A stretch of 64,000 bases of DNA from positions 68,296 to 132,295 of the forward strand of contig CALCNV010000031.1 of assembly GCA_937897645.1 (NCBI GenBank), read 5' to 3'. Source of the stretch: an uncultured Lysobacteraceae bacterium (lineage in GTDB: Bacteria > Pseudomonadota > Gammaproteobacteria > Xanthomonadales > Xanthomonadaceae). Below the pieces are notes generated by a model. It saw only the letters and a program-made list of their open reading frames with translations, was not told the DNA's origin and did not search any database. A program made the position numbers and the translations under genes. Of this stretch, positions 36,284 to 44,871 are shown in pieces; position 1 is the first letter of the stretch, and each line of letters opens with the position of its first letter.

Positions 36284-36619
36284 ATGCATGTCGGCTACGT
36301 ATACCTGGCCATCGCCATCGTGGCCGAAGTCATCGCCACCAGCGCGCTGAAGGCCTCTGACGGATTCACCAAGGCCGGACCGAGCGTGGTCGTTGCACTG
36401 GGTTATGGCGTGGCCTTCTATTTCCTGTCACTGGTGTTGAAAACCGTACCGGTTGGCGTGGCCTATGCGATCTGGTCCGGTGCCGGCATCGTGCTGATCG
36501 CCGGGATTGGCTGGCTGGTGCTGAAACAACCGCTGGACGCACCGGCCTTGCTCGGCATCAGCCTGATCGTGGCGGGCGTGGCGGTGATCCAGTTGTTCTC
36601 CAAGTCCACGGTCCATTAG
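36284..36619 (+). CDS. SMR multidrug exporter, EmrE type
   Basis: A 111-residue four-helix protein. AIVAEVIATSALKASDGFTK is the EmrE/Qac-branch helix 1 with the essential Glu, distinct from the Gdx version at 23346-23666. PVGVAYAIWSGAGIVLI is helix 3. It likely exports cationic lipophilic compounds by proton antiport. ATG 36284 follows CAGGAG. No ACGR hairpin pair is seen upstream, in contrast to gdx. Confidence 0.9.
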   Translation: MHVGYVYLAIAIVAEVIATSALKASDGFTKAGPSVVVALGYGVAFYFLSLVLKTVPVGVAYAIWSGAGIVLIAGIGWLVLKQPLDAPALLGISLIVAGVAVIQLFSKSTVH

Positions 36620-36716
36620 AGGTAGCGCGCACCATGCGCACGCTACCTGACCCGGAAACCATGGGCCTGATCGGCTATGCTCCATACCTCGGCGCACGGG
36701 CCCTCGGGAGGGACGC

Positions 36717-37196
36717 ATGAACGCAACTACGGAACGCCCTATTGATCGCTGGTTCGCCAGCTATTCCGGCGATCACCAGAACGAAACCAACCAGTTGATC
36801 CACGTGTTCGCGGTGCCCGCCATCCTGTGGTCGGTCGTGGCCCTGCTGTGGTGCATCCCGATCTTCGGCACCCTGTTCAAGAGCGGCATCTGGGCGGCGC
36901 TGGCCATGTTCGCCACGTGGATGTTCTACAACCGCCTGTCGCGCCCGATCGGCTACGGCATGCTGGCCGTGTTCTTCACCATGGGTTGCCTGTGCCGGCT
37001 GATCCAACAGACCTTCGGCTTGCAGGTGCTGCTGTATTCGGCCATCACCGTGTTCGTAGTCGCCTGGATCGCGCAGTTCATCGGCCACAAGATCGAGGGC
37101 AAGAAGCCGAGCTTCTTCACCGACCTCGTCTACCTGTTGATCGGCCCGATCTGGGTACTGTCGAAGTTCTATCGCCACATGGGCTGGAAATACTGA
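36717..37196 (+). CDS. Mpo1-like (DUF962) membrane protein
   Basis: A 159-residue membrane protein with four hydrophobic segments. WFASYSGDHQNETNQLIHVF holds the conserved HxN...NxxxH motif and QFIGHKIEGKKPSFF the second His region of the Mpo1/YGL010w family. Yeast Mpo1 is an Fe-dependent dioxygenase in fatty-acid alpha-oxidation, so a similar lipid role is possible. It has a GGGAGG ribosome site. Confidence 0.88.
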   Translation: MNATTERPIDRWFASYSGDHQNETNQLIHVFAVPAILWSVVALLWCIPIFGTLFKSGIWAALAMFATWMFYNRLSRPIGYGMLAVFFTMGCLCRLIQQTFGLQVLLYSAITVFVVAWIAQFIGHKIEGKKPSFFTDLVYLLIGPIWVLSKFYRHMGWKY

Positions 37197-37236
37197 ACTA
37201 GCGTGCGGCGTGCGCGTCGTTTCGCGAAGTGTCGAG

Positions 37237-37293
37237 GTAGCGTGCGCCATGCGCACGAATCCGTGGACCTGTCGTGCGCATGGCGCACGCTAC
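37237..37293. repeat. GTAG-ended palindrome, GTAGCGTGCGCC family
   Basis: GTAGCGTGCGCCATGCGCAC pairs with GTGCGCATGGCGCACGCTAC. It lies between convergent genes and its right end supplies the stop codon of the epimerase gene. Single arms occur at 36026 (end of purC), 36622 and 44731. Confidence 0.88.
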
Positions 37294-38144
37294 CCGAACA
37301 TGTCTGACGTCGGATTGAACCCACGCGGTGAATAGCCGAAGTCGCGGCGCGCCGGCTCCACGTCGAAGACCAGGTCATCCCCCATCCGCGCCACCGCGGC
37401 ATCACCCAGCCCCTGCATTTTTCCAAGCGTGCGTGCTGCAGACAGCACCACGTTGAACAGCGGTGCGGGCACCTGGATCAATCGCGCGCGCGGCTGCAGT
37501 GAAGCCAGCACGCGTTCCACCATCTGCGCATACGGCAGGGTTTCGCCACCCGGGAGCGCGTAACTGCGGCCGTGGCTTGCGCTGGCATCGATCACCGCCA
37601 CGGCGGCAGCGGCGAGATCCTGCACGTGCACCGGCTGGCGCAGGCCGTTGGCAGTGCGCGGCAGGAGGAAAAAACCCGTGCGTCGCGCAAGCGCCGCGAT
37701 CTGGGTCAAGGTGCGGTCACGTCCCGCACCGTACACCAGCGTCGGCCGCAACACGGTGGCTTGGGCGTGCACCCGCTCCGCGGTGGCAAATATAAGTGTC
37801 TCCGCCGCTTGCAAACGCGCGGCGACGTCGCGCTCATGCGGATCAATCGAATCCTGCTTGGTGCCGAGGCTGGTCGAGCCGAATGCAATCACCCGCGGCG
37901 ACGCCACCGATGCGCTTGCATACCACTGCGAGAAAGCATCCAGCGGGCCGAGGCTGAAGATTGCGTCGACGCGTGCCGGCAGGGATTCAACATGCTGCAG
38001 TTCGCCGCGCAGCCACGTCAGGCGCTCGCCATCCGGCTGAGAGTCGCGTGATACCGCGGAGACCTGCCATCCGTTCGCCAGCAGTTGCTGCAGCACCGGC
38101 GTGCCGATCTGCCCCGTGCCGCCAAATACCAGCGCGTGTCGCAC
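37290..38144 (-). CDS. NAD(P)-dependent epimerase-like protein
   Basis: A 284-residue SDR-type protein. FGGTGQIGTPVLQQLL is the dinucleotide-binding motif and VLRPTLVYGAGRD a later conserved segment; the standard YxxxK is not evident, so it may be an atypical or non-catalytic member. GTG 38144 directly follows the nhaA stop, so it is co-transcribed with nhaA. Its TAG stop falls in a palindromic element; substrate unknown. Confidence 0.82.
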   Translation of the reverse strand: MRHALVFGGTGQIGTPVLQQLLANGWQVSAVSRDSQPDGERLTWLRGELQHVESLPARVDAIFSLGPLDAFSQWYASASVASPRVIAFGSTSLGTKQDSIDPHERDVAARLQAAETLIFATAERVHAQATVLRPTLVYGAGRDRTLTQIAALARRTGFFLLPRTANGLRQPVHVQDLAAAAVAVIDASASHGRSYALPGGETLPYAQMVERVLASLQPRARLIQVPAPLFNVVLSAARTLGKMQGLGDAAVARMGDDLVFDVEPARRDFGYSPRGFNPTSDMFG

Positions 38145-39347
38145 TCAGGCGGCAGCTTTCTTGAGGGTGAACCTCAGCCACACCCAACCGCACAGCGCCG
38201 ATATCACCGAGGCGCACAGCACGCCAAGCACGGAGGATCCGTCGTAATGCGCACCGACCTTGTAGAAGGCGAGCTTGGAAATGAACAGGCTCATGGTGAA
38301 GCCCACGCCACACAACATGCCCAGGCCGATCATCGCGCGCGTGTCCATGCCATCGGGAAAGCGTGCAATGCCCGCGGCGCGCGTAGCGAGTGCCACCAGC
38401 ACGATGCCGATCGGCTTGCCGATTGCCAGACCCAACACGATGCCAATCGGCACCGGCGCCAGCACGTCGCTCATGCGCAGTTCGCCCAGTGCAAGTCCGG
38501 CGTTGGTGAAGGCGAACAAAGGCAGCACCAGGTAGGCGACCCACGGATGCAGCGTGTGTTCCAGCGATTCCAGTGGTGACGGTGCATCGGCGGTCTTGCC
38601 GCGCAGCGGGATCAGCAGCCCGGTGATCACGCCGGCGAGCGTGGCATGCACGCCGGATTTCAATATGAAGAGCCACACTACCGCGCCCAGCAGCAGGTAG
38701 GGCCACAGGCGGGTCACGCCACGACGGTTGAGCAACAGCATCAGGCCCACGCCCGCACCGGCCCAGGCCAGCATGCCGACCTGCAAACCGTGGTTGTAGA
38801 AGATGGCGATGATCAGGATCGCCACCAGGTCATCGACCACCGCGATGGTGGACAGCAGCAGCTTCATGCCCAGCGGCACGCGCGAGCCCAGCAGCGCCAG
38901 GATGCCCAGTGCGAACGCGATATCGGTGGCGGTGGGAATGGCCCAGCCGCGTAGCGCCACGGCGTCGCCGCGGTTGACGGCCCAGAAGATCAGCGCAGGC
39001 ACCACCACGCCACCGATCGCACACAGTACCGGCAACAGCATCTGCTCGCGGCTGGCCAACTGGCCGGACAGTGCCTCGCGCTTTATTTCCAGCGCCACCA
39101 GCAGGAAGAACACCGCCATCAGCGCATCGTTGATCCACAACTCGGCGGACTTGACCAGCCCGAACTCGCCGACGGTGAAGCCGATGGGCAACTCACGGAA
39201 TGCTTCGTAGGCCGGGTTCCATGGCGAATTGGCCACGATCATGGCCAGCGCAGCCGCCGCCATCAACACGATGCCGGCCGCCGCCTGCAACCGGAAGAAA
39301 TCCGTAAGCAGCTGGATGGCGCGCGTGACGGGGCTTTTCTTGGTCAT
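38145..39347 (-). CDS. nhaA: Na+/H+ antiporter NhaA
   Basis: A 400-residue antiporter with about twelve membrane helices. PTATDIAFALGILALLGSRVP and STIAVVDDLVAILIIAIFY hold the unwound helix IV and the twin Asp of the ion site; VGFTMSLFISKLAF is near the end. It expels sodium in exchange for protons, chiefly at alkaline pH. The epimerase-like gene follows without a gap. Confidence 0.96.
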   Translation of the reverse strand: MTKKSPVTRAIQLLTDFFRLQAAAGIVLMAAAALAMIVANSPWNPAYEAFRELPIGFTVGEFGLVKSAELWINDALMAVFFLLVALEIKREALSGQLASREQMLLPVLCAIGGVVVPALIFWAVNRGDAVALRGWAIPTATDIAFALGILALLGSRVPLGMKLLLSTIAVVDDLVAILIIAIFYNHGLQVGMLAWAGAGVGLMLLLNRRGVTRLWPYLLLGAVVWLFILKSGVHATLAGVITGLLIPLRGKTADAPSPLESLEHTLHPWVAYLVLPLFAFTNAGLALGELRMSDVLAPVPIGIVLGLAIGKPIGIVLVALATRAAGIARFPDGMDTRAMIGLGMLCGVGFTMSLFISKLAFYKVGAHYDGSSVLGVLCASVISALCGWVWLRFTLKKAAA

Positions 39348-39381
39348 CGTTGAAGTATAACGAGACGGGACGATCCGCTTC

Positions 39382-40338
39382 CTAGCCCGCCACCATCCAC
39401 AACTGCAGTCCCACGAAACCCAGGAACGCGACGAACAGGATCACGCCTTCGCCCTTGCTGATGCGCAGGTCACCACGCAGCATCGGGTACAACACCAGCG
39501 CGAACGCAATCGCCGCCGGCAGTTCCAGCCTGACGAAGGAGGCCGGCAGCGGCAGCGGCCGCAGTGCCGCCATGCCACCAACGACGACCAGCAGGTTGAA
39601 CAGGCTGGAGCCGATCACGTGGCCCACCACCATGTCACCCTGCCCGCGCCGCGCCGCCGTGATCGCAGCCGCCACTTCCGGCAAGGCCGTGCCAATGGCG
39701 ACCGGCAACAGGCCGACCAGCAACGGCGACAGGCCCCAGCTGGCGCCAAGCATCGGCGCACTCTGCACCACCAGCTTCGCGCCGAAGTACAGCAATCCAC
39801 TGGCTACCACGAAGCGCAACAGATTCATCCACAGCGTGCTCTTGGTTGCTGCATACGCGGCAATGCTGTCGCGCACCTCGGCGCTCTCCTTGCCACTGCG
39901 CGCGATCATGAAGGCGAGCATGGCCACGAAGGCCAGCAGCATGACTACGCCTTCCATGCGACTGACCACGCCATCCAGGCCGAACACGATCATTGCCAGC
40001 GTGGCCACGACCAGCAACACCAGCAGCGACGACAGCAAACGCATGCGCACCAGCAACGGCGCGGCAATCGCAGCCAGGCCCAGGGTCAGGCCGAAGTTGA
40101 CGATGTTGCTGCCAACCGCATTGCCCAGCGCCAGGTCCTGCGCACCAGTCACATACGCGCGGGCGTTGACGAACAGTTCCGGGAGTGAGGTGCCGAATGC
40201 CACCAGCAACAGGCCAGCGACGAACGGACTGGCACCGAACTTCTGTGCCAGGCCAGACGCGCCCTTGACGATGGAATCACCCCCCAATGCCAGCAGCACC
40301 AGGCCCAACGCGAAGAATCCCAAGGCTTCCATCATCAC
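39382..40338 (-). CDS. Calcium/sodium antiporter, CaCA family (YrbG type)
   Basis: A 318-residue membrane protein with about ten helices and the two inverted alpha-repeats of the cation exchangers: VAFGTSLPELFVNARAYVTG with GNAVGSNIVNFGL in the first half, and VAIGTALPEVAAAITAARRG with GHVIGSSLFNLLVV in the second. The Glu of each GTSLPE/GTALPE binds the cation. ATG at 40338 or one codon later. Confidence 0.92.
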   Translation of the reverse strand: MMMEALGFFALGLVLLALGGDSIVKGASGLAQKFGASPFVAGLLLVAFGTSLPELFVNARAYVTGAQDLALGNAVGSNIVNFGLTLGLAAIAAPLLVRMRLLSSLLVLLVVATLAMIVFGLDGVVSRMEGVVMLLAFVAMLAFMIARSGKESAEVRDSIAAYAATKSTLWMNLLRFVVASGLLYFGAKLVVQSAPMLGASWGLSPLLVGLLPVAIGTALPEVAAAITAARRGQGDMVVGHVIGSSLFNLLVVVGGMAALRPLPLPASFVRLELPAAIAFALVLYPMLRGDLRISKGEGVILFVAFLGFVGLQLWMVAG

Positions 40339-40439
40339 CGTCTCTCCCCGATCGTTTTCTTGATTCTATGCGCAATAGGACTTCTGGTAGTCACTAGCCG
40401 GCCAGCGCGTAGAGCTTTCTGGTTCTTGGTTCTTGGTTC

Positions 40440-40480
40440 TCTGCCTCCTCCCTTGCGAAGCAGGGGAGGATTGAGGAGGG
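40440..40480. repeat. Half copy of the CCCTCCCTTGCG repeat
   Basis: CTCCTCCCTTGCGAAGCAGG followed by GGAGGATTGAGGAGGGG matches the left arm of 27551-27673. The complementary right arm is missing. The rest of the 216-bp gap before the lipoprotein gene shows nothing. Confidence 0.65.
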
Positions 40481-40554
40481 GTGTCTTTGATCTTGCTCTT
40501 GTCCAACAACCAAGAACCAACAACTGCGAACCCGCTCCCCCTACCGGCCAACCA

Positions 40555-41178
40555 TCAGGAGCACCCTTCCACGTAATCCACCTGCGGCGGCAAGCCAACG
40601 TGCCATGCCGTGACCTTGCCCACGCCATCAGCCTCGAACACCAGCTTGCCGGGCGTACCATCGCTTGCAGCGACAGTGAAGACCTTGCCGCCTTCCACGT
40701 ACTTGTGCGGCGCGGACTGCAGCGCATCGCCGTACAGCAGCTTCAATTGTTCGACCACCATGCCAACCTTGCCGCCACCGGGTGCGGTTTCCTTGGCGGT
40801 GCCTACGTCATAGCGGACGAACTTGCCGTCTTCCATCATGAAGCCGAACTCGGAAGGCGTGCTGGCCCATTTCGGCGACAGGTAATGGCAGGTGCTGCCT
40901 GCTGAAGGCGCGCCTTCTGTCAATTCACCTGCCCAGGCGAGCTTGGCTTCGTCGATGGTGCTGCCCAGCTTCATGTCGCCGTAGCCACTGAAACTGGCCA
41001 ACGTGGCAGGCTCAGCGGCCGGTGCTGCCGCCTCGGCCGTCGCGACCGGCTCAGTCGCCGGCAGGGTGGTGGCGGGTGCTGGATCGGCTACCACGGCAGG
41101 CGCTTCACTGGCAGCGTCCTGCTTGCAGGCCGAAAGCGCCAACGCCACTGCAGCGGCCAGGATCAGGATTCGCTTCAT
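40555..41178 (-). CDS. Hypothetical lipoprotein
   Basis: A 207-residue protein with a classic lipoprotein signal peptide (lipobox ALSAC, Cys18) and an Ala/Pro/Thr-rich tether of about 40 residues. The mature domain begins GYGDMKLGSTIDEAKLAW and includes CHYLSPKW and FVRYDVG; a lectin-like or inhibitor-like beta fold is possible but no family is certain. ATG 41178 follows a GGAG site. Monocistronic. Confidence 0.78.
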   Translation of the reverse strand: MKRILILAAAVALALSACKQDAASEAPAVVADPAPATTLPATEPVATAEAAAPAAEPATLASFSGYGDMKLGSTIDEAKLAWAGELTEGAPSAGSTCHYLSPKWASTPSEFGFMMEDGKFVRYDVGTAKETAPGGGKVGMVVEQLKLLYGDALQSAPHKYVEGGKVFTVAASDGTPGKLVFEADGVGKVTAWHVGLPPQVDYVEGCS

Positions 41179-41291
41179 ATATCGCACTCCGGTCGGGAAG
41201 CCCCATAGCCTAACGTCCAAGCATGCGGAATGCGTGAAATCGATAGCGGTGCAGATCGCAGGGTGCAAACAGTTGTCGCAGAAACGGCGTC

Positions 41292-41415
41292 TGTGGGAGC
41301 GGCGCCCCGCCGCGAGCCCTTGCACGTGCCTGTAGATCCGAGCTTGCTCGGATCTACAGAGCTACGGGCATCCGAGACCATGCAGCAAAGCTCGCGGCGG
41401 GACGCCGCTCCCACA
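41292..41415. repeat. Nested palindromes: GTGG outer, GTAG inner
   Basis: The outer pair is TGTGGGAGCGGCGCCCCGCC and its complement ending GCCGCTCCCACA. Inside it, 41332-41358 is a complete GTAGATCCGAGCTTGCTCGG palindrome ending GGATCTAC. One mobile palindrome thus appears to sit within another, in the gap between the lipoprotein gene and hmgA. Confidence 0.85.
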
Positions 41416-41480
41416 TCCCACCACAACCCACGTTCGTCGTACCAACTGGCTGACCGGTCTGTCTTGGAGAGCCGTCGCCG

Positions 41481-42773
41481 TTACGGCTGCCTGAAATGCT
41501 TCTGCAACCCCGCCCAGCACGCCAGGTAATCGCGCTGGCGATGCGCCGCGTCGATAGCCTGTTGCGTGGGTCGCAAGACGGCGCGGGTTTCGAACATGAA
41601 AGCCATGGTGTCGGTGATCACATCGGGCTTCGACAGGTCCGCGGCACTGGCCTTGTCGAACGTGGCCGCATCCGGCCCGTGTCCACTCATGCAGTTGTGC
41701 AGCGAAGCGCCTCCCGGGGTGAAGCCTTCGGCCTTGGCGTCATAGGCACCGTGCACCAGGCCCATGAATTCGCTGGCGATGTTGCGGTGGAACCACGGCG
41801 GCCGGAACGTGTCCTGCGCCACCAGCCAGCGCGGCGGGAAGATGGCAAAATCCAGGTTGGCCGTGCCCGGCGTGTCGCTGGGCGAGGTGAGCACGGTGAA
41901 GATCGACGGATCCGGATGGTCGTAGCTGATCGAGCCGATGGTGTTGAAGCGGCGCAGGTCATAGCGATACGGCGCGTAGTTGCCGTGCCAGCCCACCACA
42001 TCCAGGGGCGAGTGGCCGATGTCGGCGCGCCACAGGTGGCCCTGGAACTTGGCGATAAGTTCGAACTCGCCTTCCACATCTTCATACGCAGCAACCGGGG
42101 TTTCGAAGTCGCGCGCATTGGCCAGTCCATTGGAACCGATCGGCCCCAATTCCGGCAGTCGCATCTGCGCGCCGAAGTTTTCGCAGACATAGCCGCGCGC
42201 CGTGCCATCCAGCAACTCCACGCGGAAGCGCACGCCGCGTGGTATCACCGCGATCTGCTGCGGCTCGATGTCGATCACGCCCAGTTCGGTCGCGATGCGC
42301 AAGGCACCCTGCTGCGGCACGAGCATCAGCTCGCCATCGGCGTCGTAGAAATAGCGTCCCTGCATGGAACGGTTGGCGGCATACAGGTGGATACCGATAC
42401 CGGACTGCGCCGCCGCCGAACCATTGCCGGCCATGGTGAACACGCCCTCGATAAAATCGGTGGGCGCTTCCGGCATGGGCAGCGGCGACCAGCGCATCTG
42501 CTCGGGCGACACCGGGCCGGTTTCGAACGCATTGTGGAATGCAGCTTGCGTGAAAGGTGAGAACGACCCGTGCATCGCCGCCGGACGGATGCGATACAAC
42601 CAGCTGCGCCGGTTCTCCGCACGCGGCGCGGTGAACGCGGTGCCGGAAAGCTGTTCGGCATACAGGCCATGCGCGACGTTCTGCGGCGAGTTGCGCCCTA
42701 TCGGCAAGGCACCCGCGACCGCTTCGGTGGCGAAGCTGTTGGCGAAGCCGGTTTGGTAGTCACTGGTGGCCAT
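41481..42773 (-). CDS. hmgA: Homogentisate 1,2-dioxygenase
   Basis: A 430-residue enzyme. GFANSFATEAVAGALPIGRN is the family start, and HRNIASEFMGLVHGAYDAK and SLHNCMSGHGPDAATFDKAS carry the iron-binding His and Glu region. It opens homogentisate to maleylacetoacetate, the substrate of MaiA in this window. ATG 42773 gives the usual N-terminus. It is downstream of hppD with a palindrome in the gap. Confidence 0.96.
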   Translation of the reverse strand: MATSDYQTGFANSFATEAVAGALPIGRNSPQNVAHGLYAEQLSGTAFTAPRAENRRSWLYRIRPAAMHGSFSPFTQAAFHNAFETGPVSPEQMRWSPLPMPEAPTDFIEGVFTMAGNGSAAAQSGIGIHLYAANRSMQGRYFYDADGELMLVPQQGALRIATELGVIDIEPQQIAVIPRGVRFRVELLDGTARGYVCENFGAQMRLPELGPIGSNGLANARDFETPVAAYEDVEGEFELIAKFQGHLWRADIGHSPLDVVGWHGNYAPYRYDLRRFNTIGSISYDHPDPSIFTVLTSPSDTPGTANLDFAIFPPRWLVAQDTFRPPWFHRNIASEFMGLVHGAYDAKAEGFTPGGASLHNCMSGHGPDAATFDKASAADLSKPDVITDTMAFMFETRAVLRPTQQAIDAAHRQRDYLACWAGLQKHFRQP

Positions 42774-42784
42774 GCTGCACCTGC

Positions 42785-42874
42785 GTAGGAGCGACGTAAG
42801 TCGCGAATGCATTGACGGAGATTGATACTACCGGGTGTTACGGAGATTCTATTCGCGACTTACGTCGCTCCTAC
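42785..42874. repeat. GTAG-ended palindrome, GTAGGAGCGACG family
   Basis: GTAGGAGCGACGTAAGTCGC pairs with GCGACTTACGTCGCTCCTAC. It lies in the hppD-hmgA gap. Confidence 0.88.
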
Positions 42875-42956
42875 GCAAAACCTTGCGTACCCTCACCCTG
42901 ACCCTCAACCGTTTGCGGCGGCTTCGATTCCCGTCGGGAGAGGGGCTTCTACAGCG

Positions 42957-44054
42957 TCAGAGAACCCCGCGCTTCATCTGGTCGCGTTCGATGCTTTCGA
43001 ACAGGGCCTGGAAGTTGCCTTCGCCGAAGCCATCATTGCCCTTGCGCTGGATGATCTCGAAGAAGATCGGGCCCAGTGCGTTCTGGGTGAAGATCTGCAG
43101 CAGTTTCTGCTGCTTGGTTTCCACGTCGGCGTCGATCAGGATCTTGTTGCGGGCTAGGCGCGCGACGTCCTCACCATGGTTGGGGATGCGCTGCTCGATC
43201 ACGTCGAAATAGGTGTCCGGCGTATCCAGGAACTGCACGCCCGCCGCGCGCATGGCTTCCACCGTCTCGTAGATGTCCTCGGTAAAGCACGCGATGTGCT
43301 GGATGCCCTCGCCCTTGTACGCATCCAGGTATTCGTTGATCTGGCTCTTGGGGTCGCTGGATTCGTTCAGCGGGATGCGCACCATGCCGTCCGGCGCGGT
43401 CATCGCCTTGGACAGCAGGCCGGTCTTGGCGCCCTTGATGTCGAAGTAGCGGATCTCGCGGAAGTTGAACAGGCGCTCGTAGTAGTCCGCCCACTTGGCC
43501 ATGTTGCCGTGGTAGAGGTTGTGGGTCAGGTGGTCGATGAAGGTCAGGCCAAAGCCCTTGGGCAGCAGGTCCACCCCGGGCAGGTATTCGTAATCCGGGT
43601 CGTGGATGGTGCCCTGGTCGTCATAGCGGTCGACGATGTAGAGCATGCAGTCGCCGATGCCCTTGATGACCGGTGCGGCGACGGCCTTGGTGAGTTCGTC
43701 GGCGGCATCGAAGGACTCGGCACCGTTCTTCAATGCCTGCACGCGCGCCCATTCGGCCAGCTTCTTGACGCGGATGGCGAAGCCGCAGGCGCTGGGGCCG
43801 TGTTCGGCGGCGAAGCGCGCGGCGAACGAGTCCGGGTCTTCGTTGATCAGGAAGGTGCAATCGCCCTGCCGGTAGGTGCTGATGGCGCGGGTCTTGTGGC
43901 GCGCCACCTGGCTGAAGCCCAGGGTGCGGAAATAGTCGTGCAGCAGGTGCGCCTGCCCGGCCGGCGCGGCGAATTCGACGAACTCGAAGCCGTCGATGCC
44001 CATCGGATTCTCGAAAGTGGTGACTTGCATGCCAAGATTGGGGGGTGTGTTCAT
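42957..44054 (-). CDS. hppD: 4-hydroxyphenylpyruvate dioxygenase
   Basis: A 365-residue enzyme with two vicinal-oxygen-chelate domains. The iron ligands are seen in LTFIDHLTHNLYHG (His), GIQHIACFTEDI (His) and PIFFEIIQRKG (Glu). It converts 4-hydroxyphenylpyruvate to homogentisate for HmgA. ATG 44054 is used; ATG 44030 is an alternative. The gene is divergent from a MarR regulator whose likely operator lies in the 83-bp gap. Confidence 0.96.
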   Translation of the reverse strand: MNTPPNLGMQVTTFENPMGIDGFEFVEFAAPAGQAHLLHDYFRTLGFSQVARHKTRAISTYRQGDCTFLINEDPDSFAARFAAEHGPSACGFAIRVKKLAEWARVQALKNGAESFDAADELTKAVAAPVIKGIGDCMLYIVDRYDDQGTIHDPDYEYLPGVDLLPKGFGLTFIDHLTHNLYHGNMAKWADYYERLFNFREIRYFDIKGAKTGLLSKAMTAPDGMVRIPLNESSDPKSQINEYLDAYKGEGIQHIACFTEDIYETVEAMRAAGVQFLDTPDTYFDVIEQRIPNHGEDVARLARNKILIDADVETKQQKLLQIFTQNALGPIFFEIIQRKGNDGFGEGNFQALFESIERDQMKRGVL

Positions 44055-44100
44055 GGTCCATGCCTCGCGTGAGGCTTGCATCCGGGGAATGCACGTTATA

Positions 44101-44114
44101 GTTTCAACTGAAAC
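44101..44114. promoter_or_regulatory. Candidate MarR operator between hppD and marR
   Basis: GTTTCAACTGAAAC has palindromic 6-bp arms (GTTTCA/TGAAAC) with a 2-bp centre, and lies centrally in the divergent intergenic region. Spacing suits a MarR dimer that controls both genes. Confidence 0.55.
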
Positions 44115-44137
44115 CAATTGCAAGCCGCGACGCGCCA

Positions 44138-44650
44138 ATGACTCCTGAGCAGCCTTCCGACATGCCTGAAAACACCTCCGAATCCCATGCCGGCCACGGC
44201 CACGCCACGTTGGATCTCGAGCACTTCGTGCCCTACCGGCTCAGCGTGCTGTCCAACCGGGTCAGCCAGACCATTTCCGGCATCTACCACCAGCGCTTCG
44301 GCCTGGCGGTGACCGAGTGGCGGACGATGGCGGTGCTGGGCCGCTATCCGGACCTGTCTGCGGGCGAAGTAGCCGAACGCACCGCGATGGACAAAGTGGC
44401 GGTGAGTCGCGCGGTGGCGCGCTTGCTGGAGCGCGGCTTCATCCAGCGCGAGACCCACGGCGATGACCGCCGGCGTTCGGTGCTGGCCCTTTCCGAAGCG
44501 GGCTTCGCGGTCTACGACCAGGTCGCGCCGATGACCCTGGAATGCGAGCGGCAACTGCTAAGCCAGCTCAGTGATGAAGAACGCGCACAACTGGATGCAT
44601 TGCTCAGCAAGCTCACCGAAGGCGTGGGATTGATCGTCGGCCACGACTGA
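44138..44650 (+). CDS. MarR-family transcriptional regulator
   Basis: A 170-residue winged-helix regulator. LAVTEWRTMAVLGRYPDLSAGEVAERTAMDKVAVSRAVARLLE is the MarR helix-turn-helix, quoted here as continuous helices at residues about 55-97, and DDRRRSVLALSEAG is the wing. It is divergent from hppD, so control of tyrosine/homogentisate degradation is likely. ATG 44138 or ATG 44162; the His-rich N-terminus lies between. Confidence 0.9.
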   Translation: MTPEQPSDMPENTSESHAGHGHATLDLEHFVPYRLSVLSNRVSQTISGIYHQRFGLAVTEWRTMAVLGRYPDLSAGEVAERTAMDKVAVSRAVARLLERGFIQRETHGDDRRRSVLALSEAGFAVYDQVAPMTLECERQLLSQLSDEERAQLDALLSKLTEGVGLIVGHD

Positions 44651-44674
44651 GGAATATTTTTCGATCACCGAAAT

Positions 44675-44703
44675 AAATACGGCGGCCAATGGCCGCCGTA
44701 TTT
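44675..44703 (+). terminator. Intrinsic terminator of marR
   Basis: AAATACGGCGGCC pairs with GGCCGCCGTATTT around a short loop and is followed by AATTT, 25 bp after the marR stop. A repeat-like half arm (AGTAGCGTGCG) follows at 44731. Confidence 0.8.
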
Positions 44704-44871
44704 AATTTGCAGAGGATCATGAAGCGATCAGTAGCGTGCGCTGTGCGCACGAGATACCACGCTGGATCCCCGCCCCCGACTTAAGCAATCGAGGGCAGGC
44801 TCTTCGCGGGGATAGAGCAGGCATGCCTGCTCTGGCATTGGCAAAGCCGCGCTATTGCGCGCGCCAATGCG

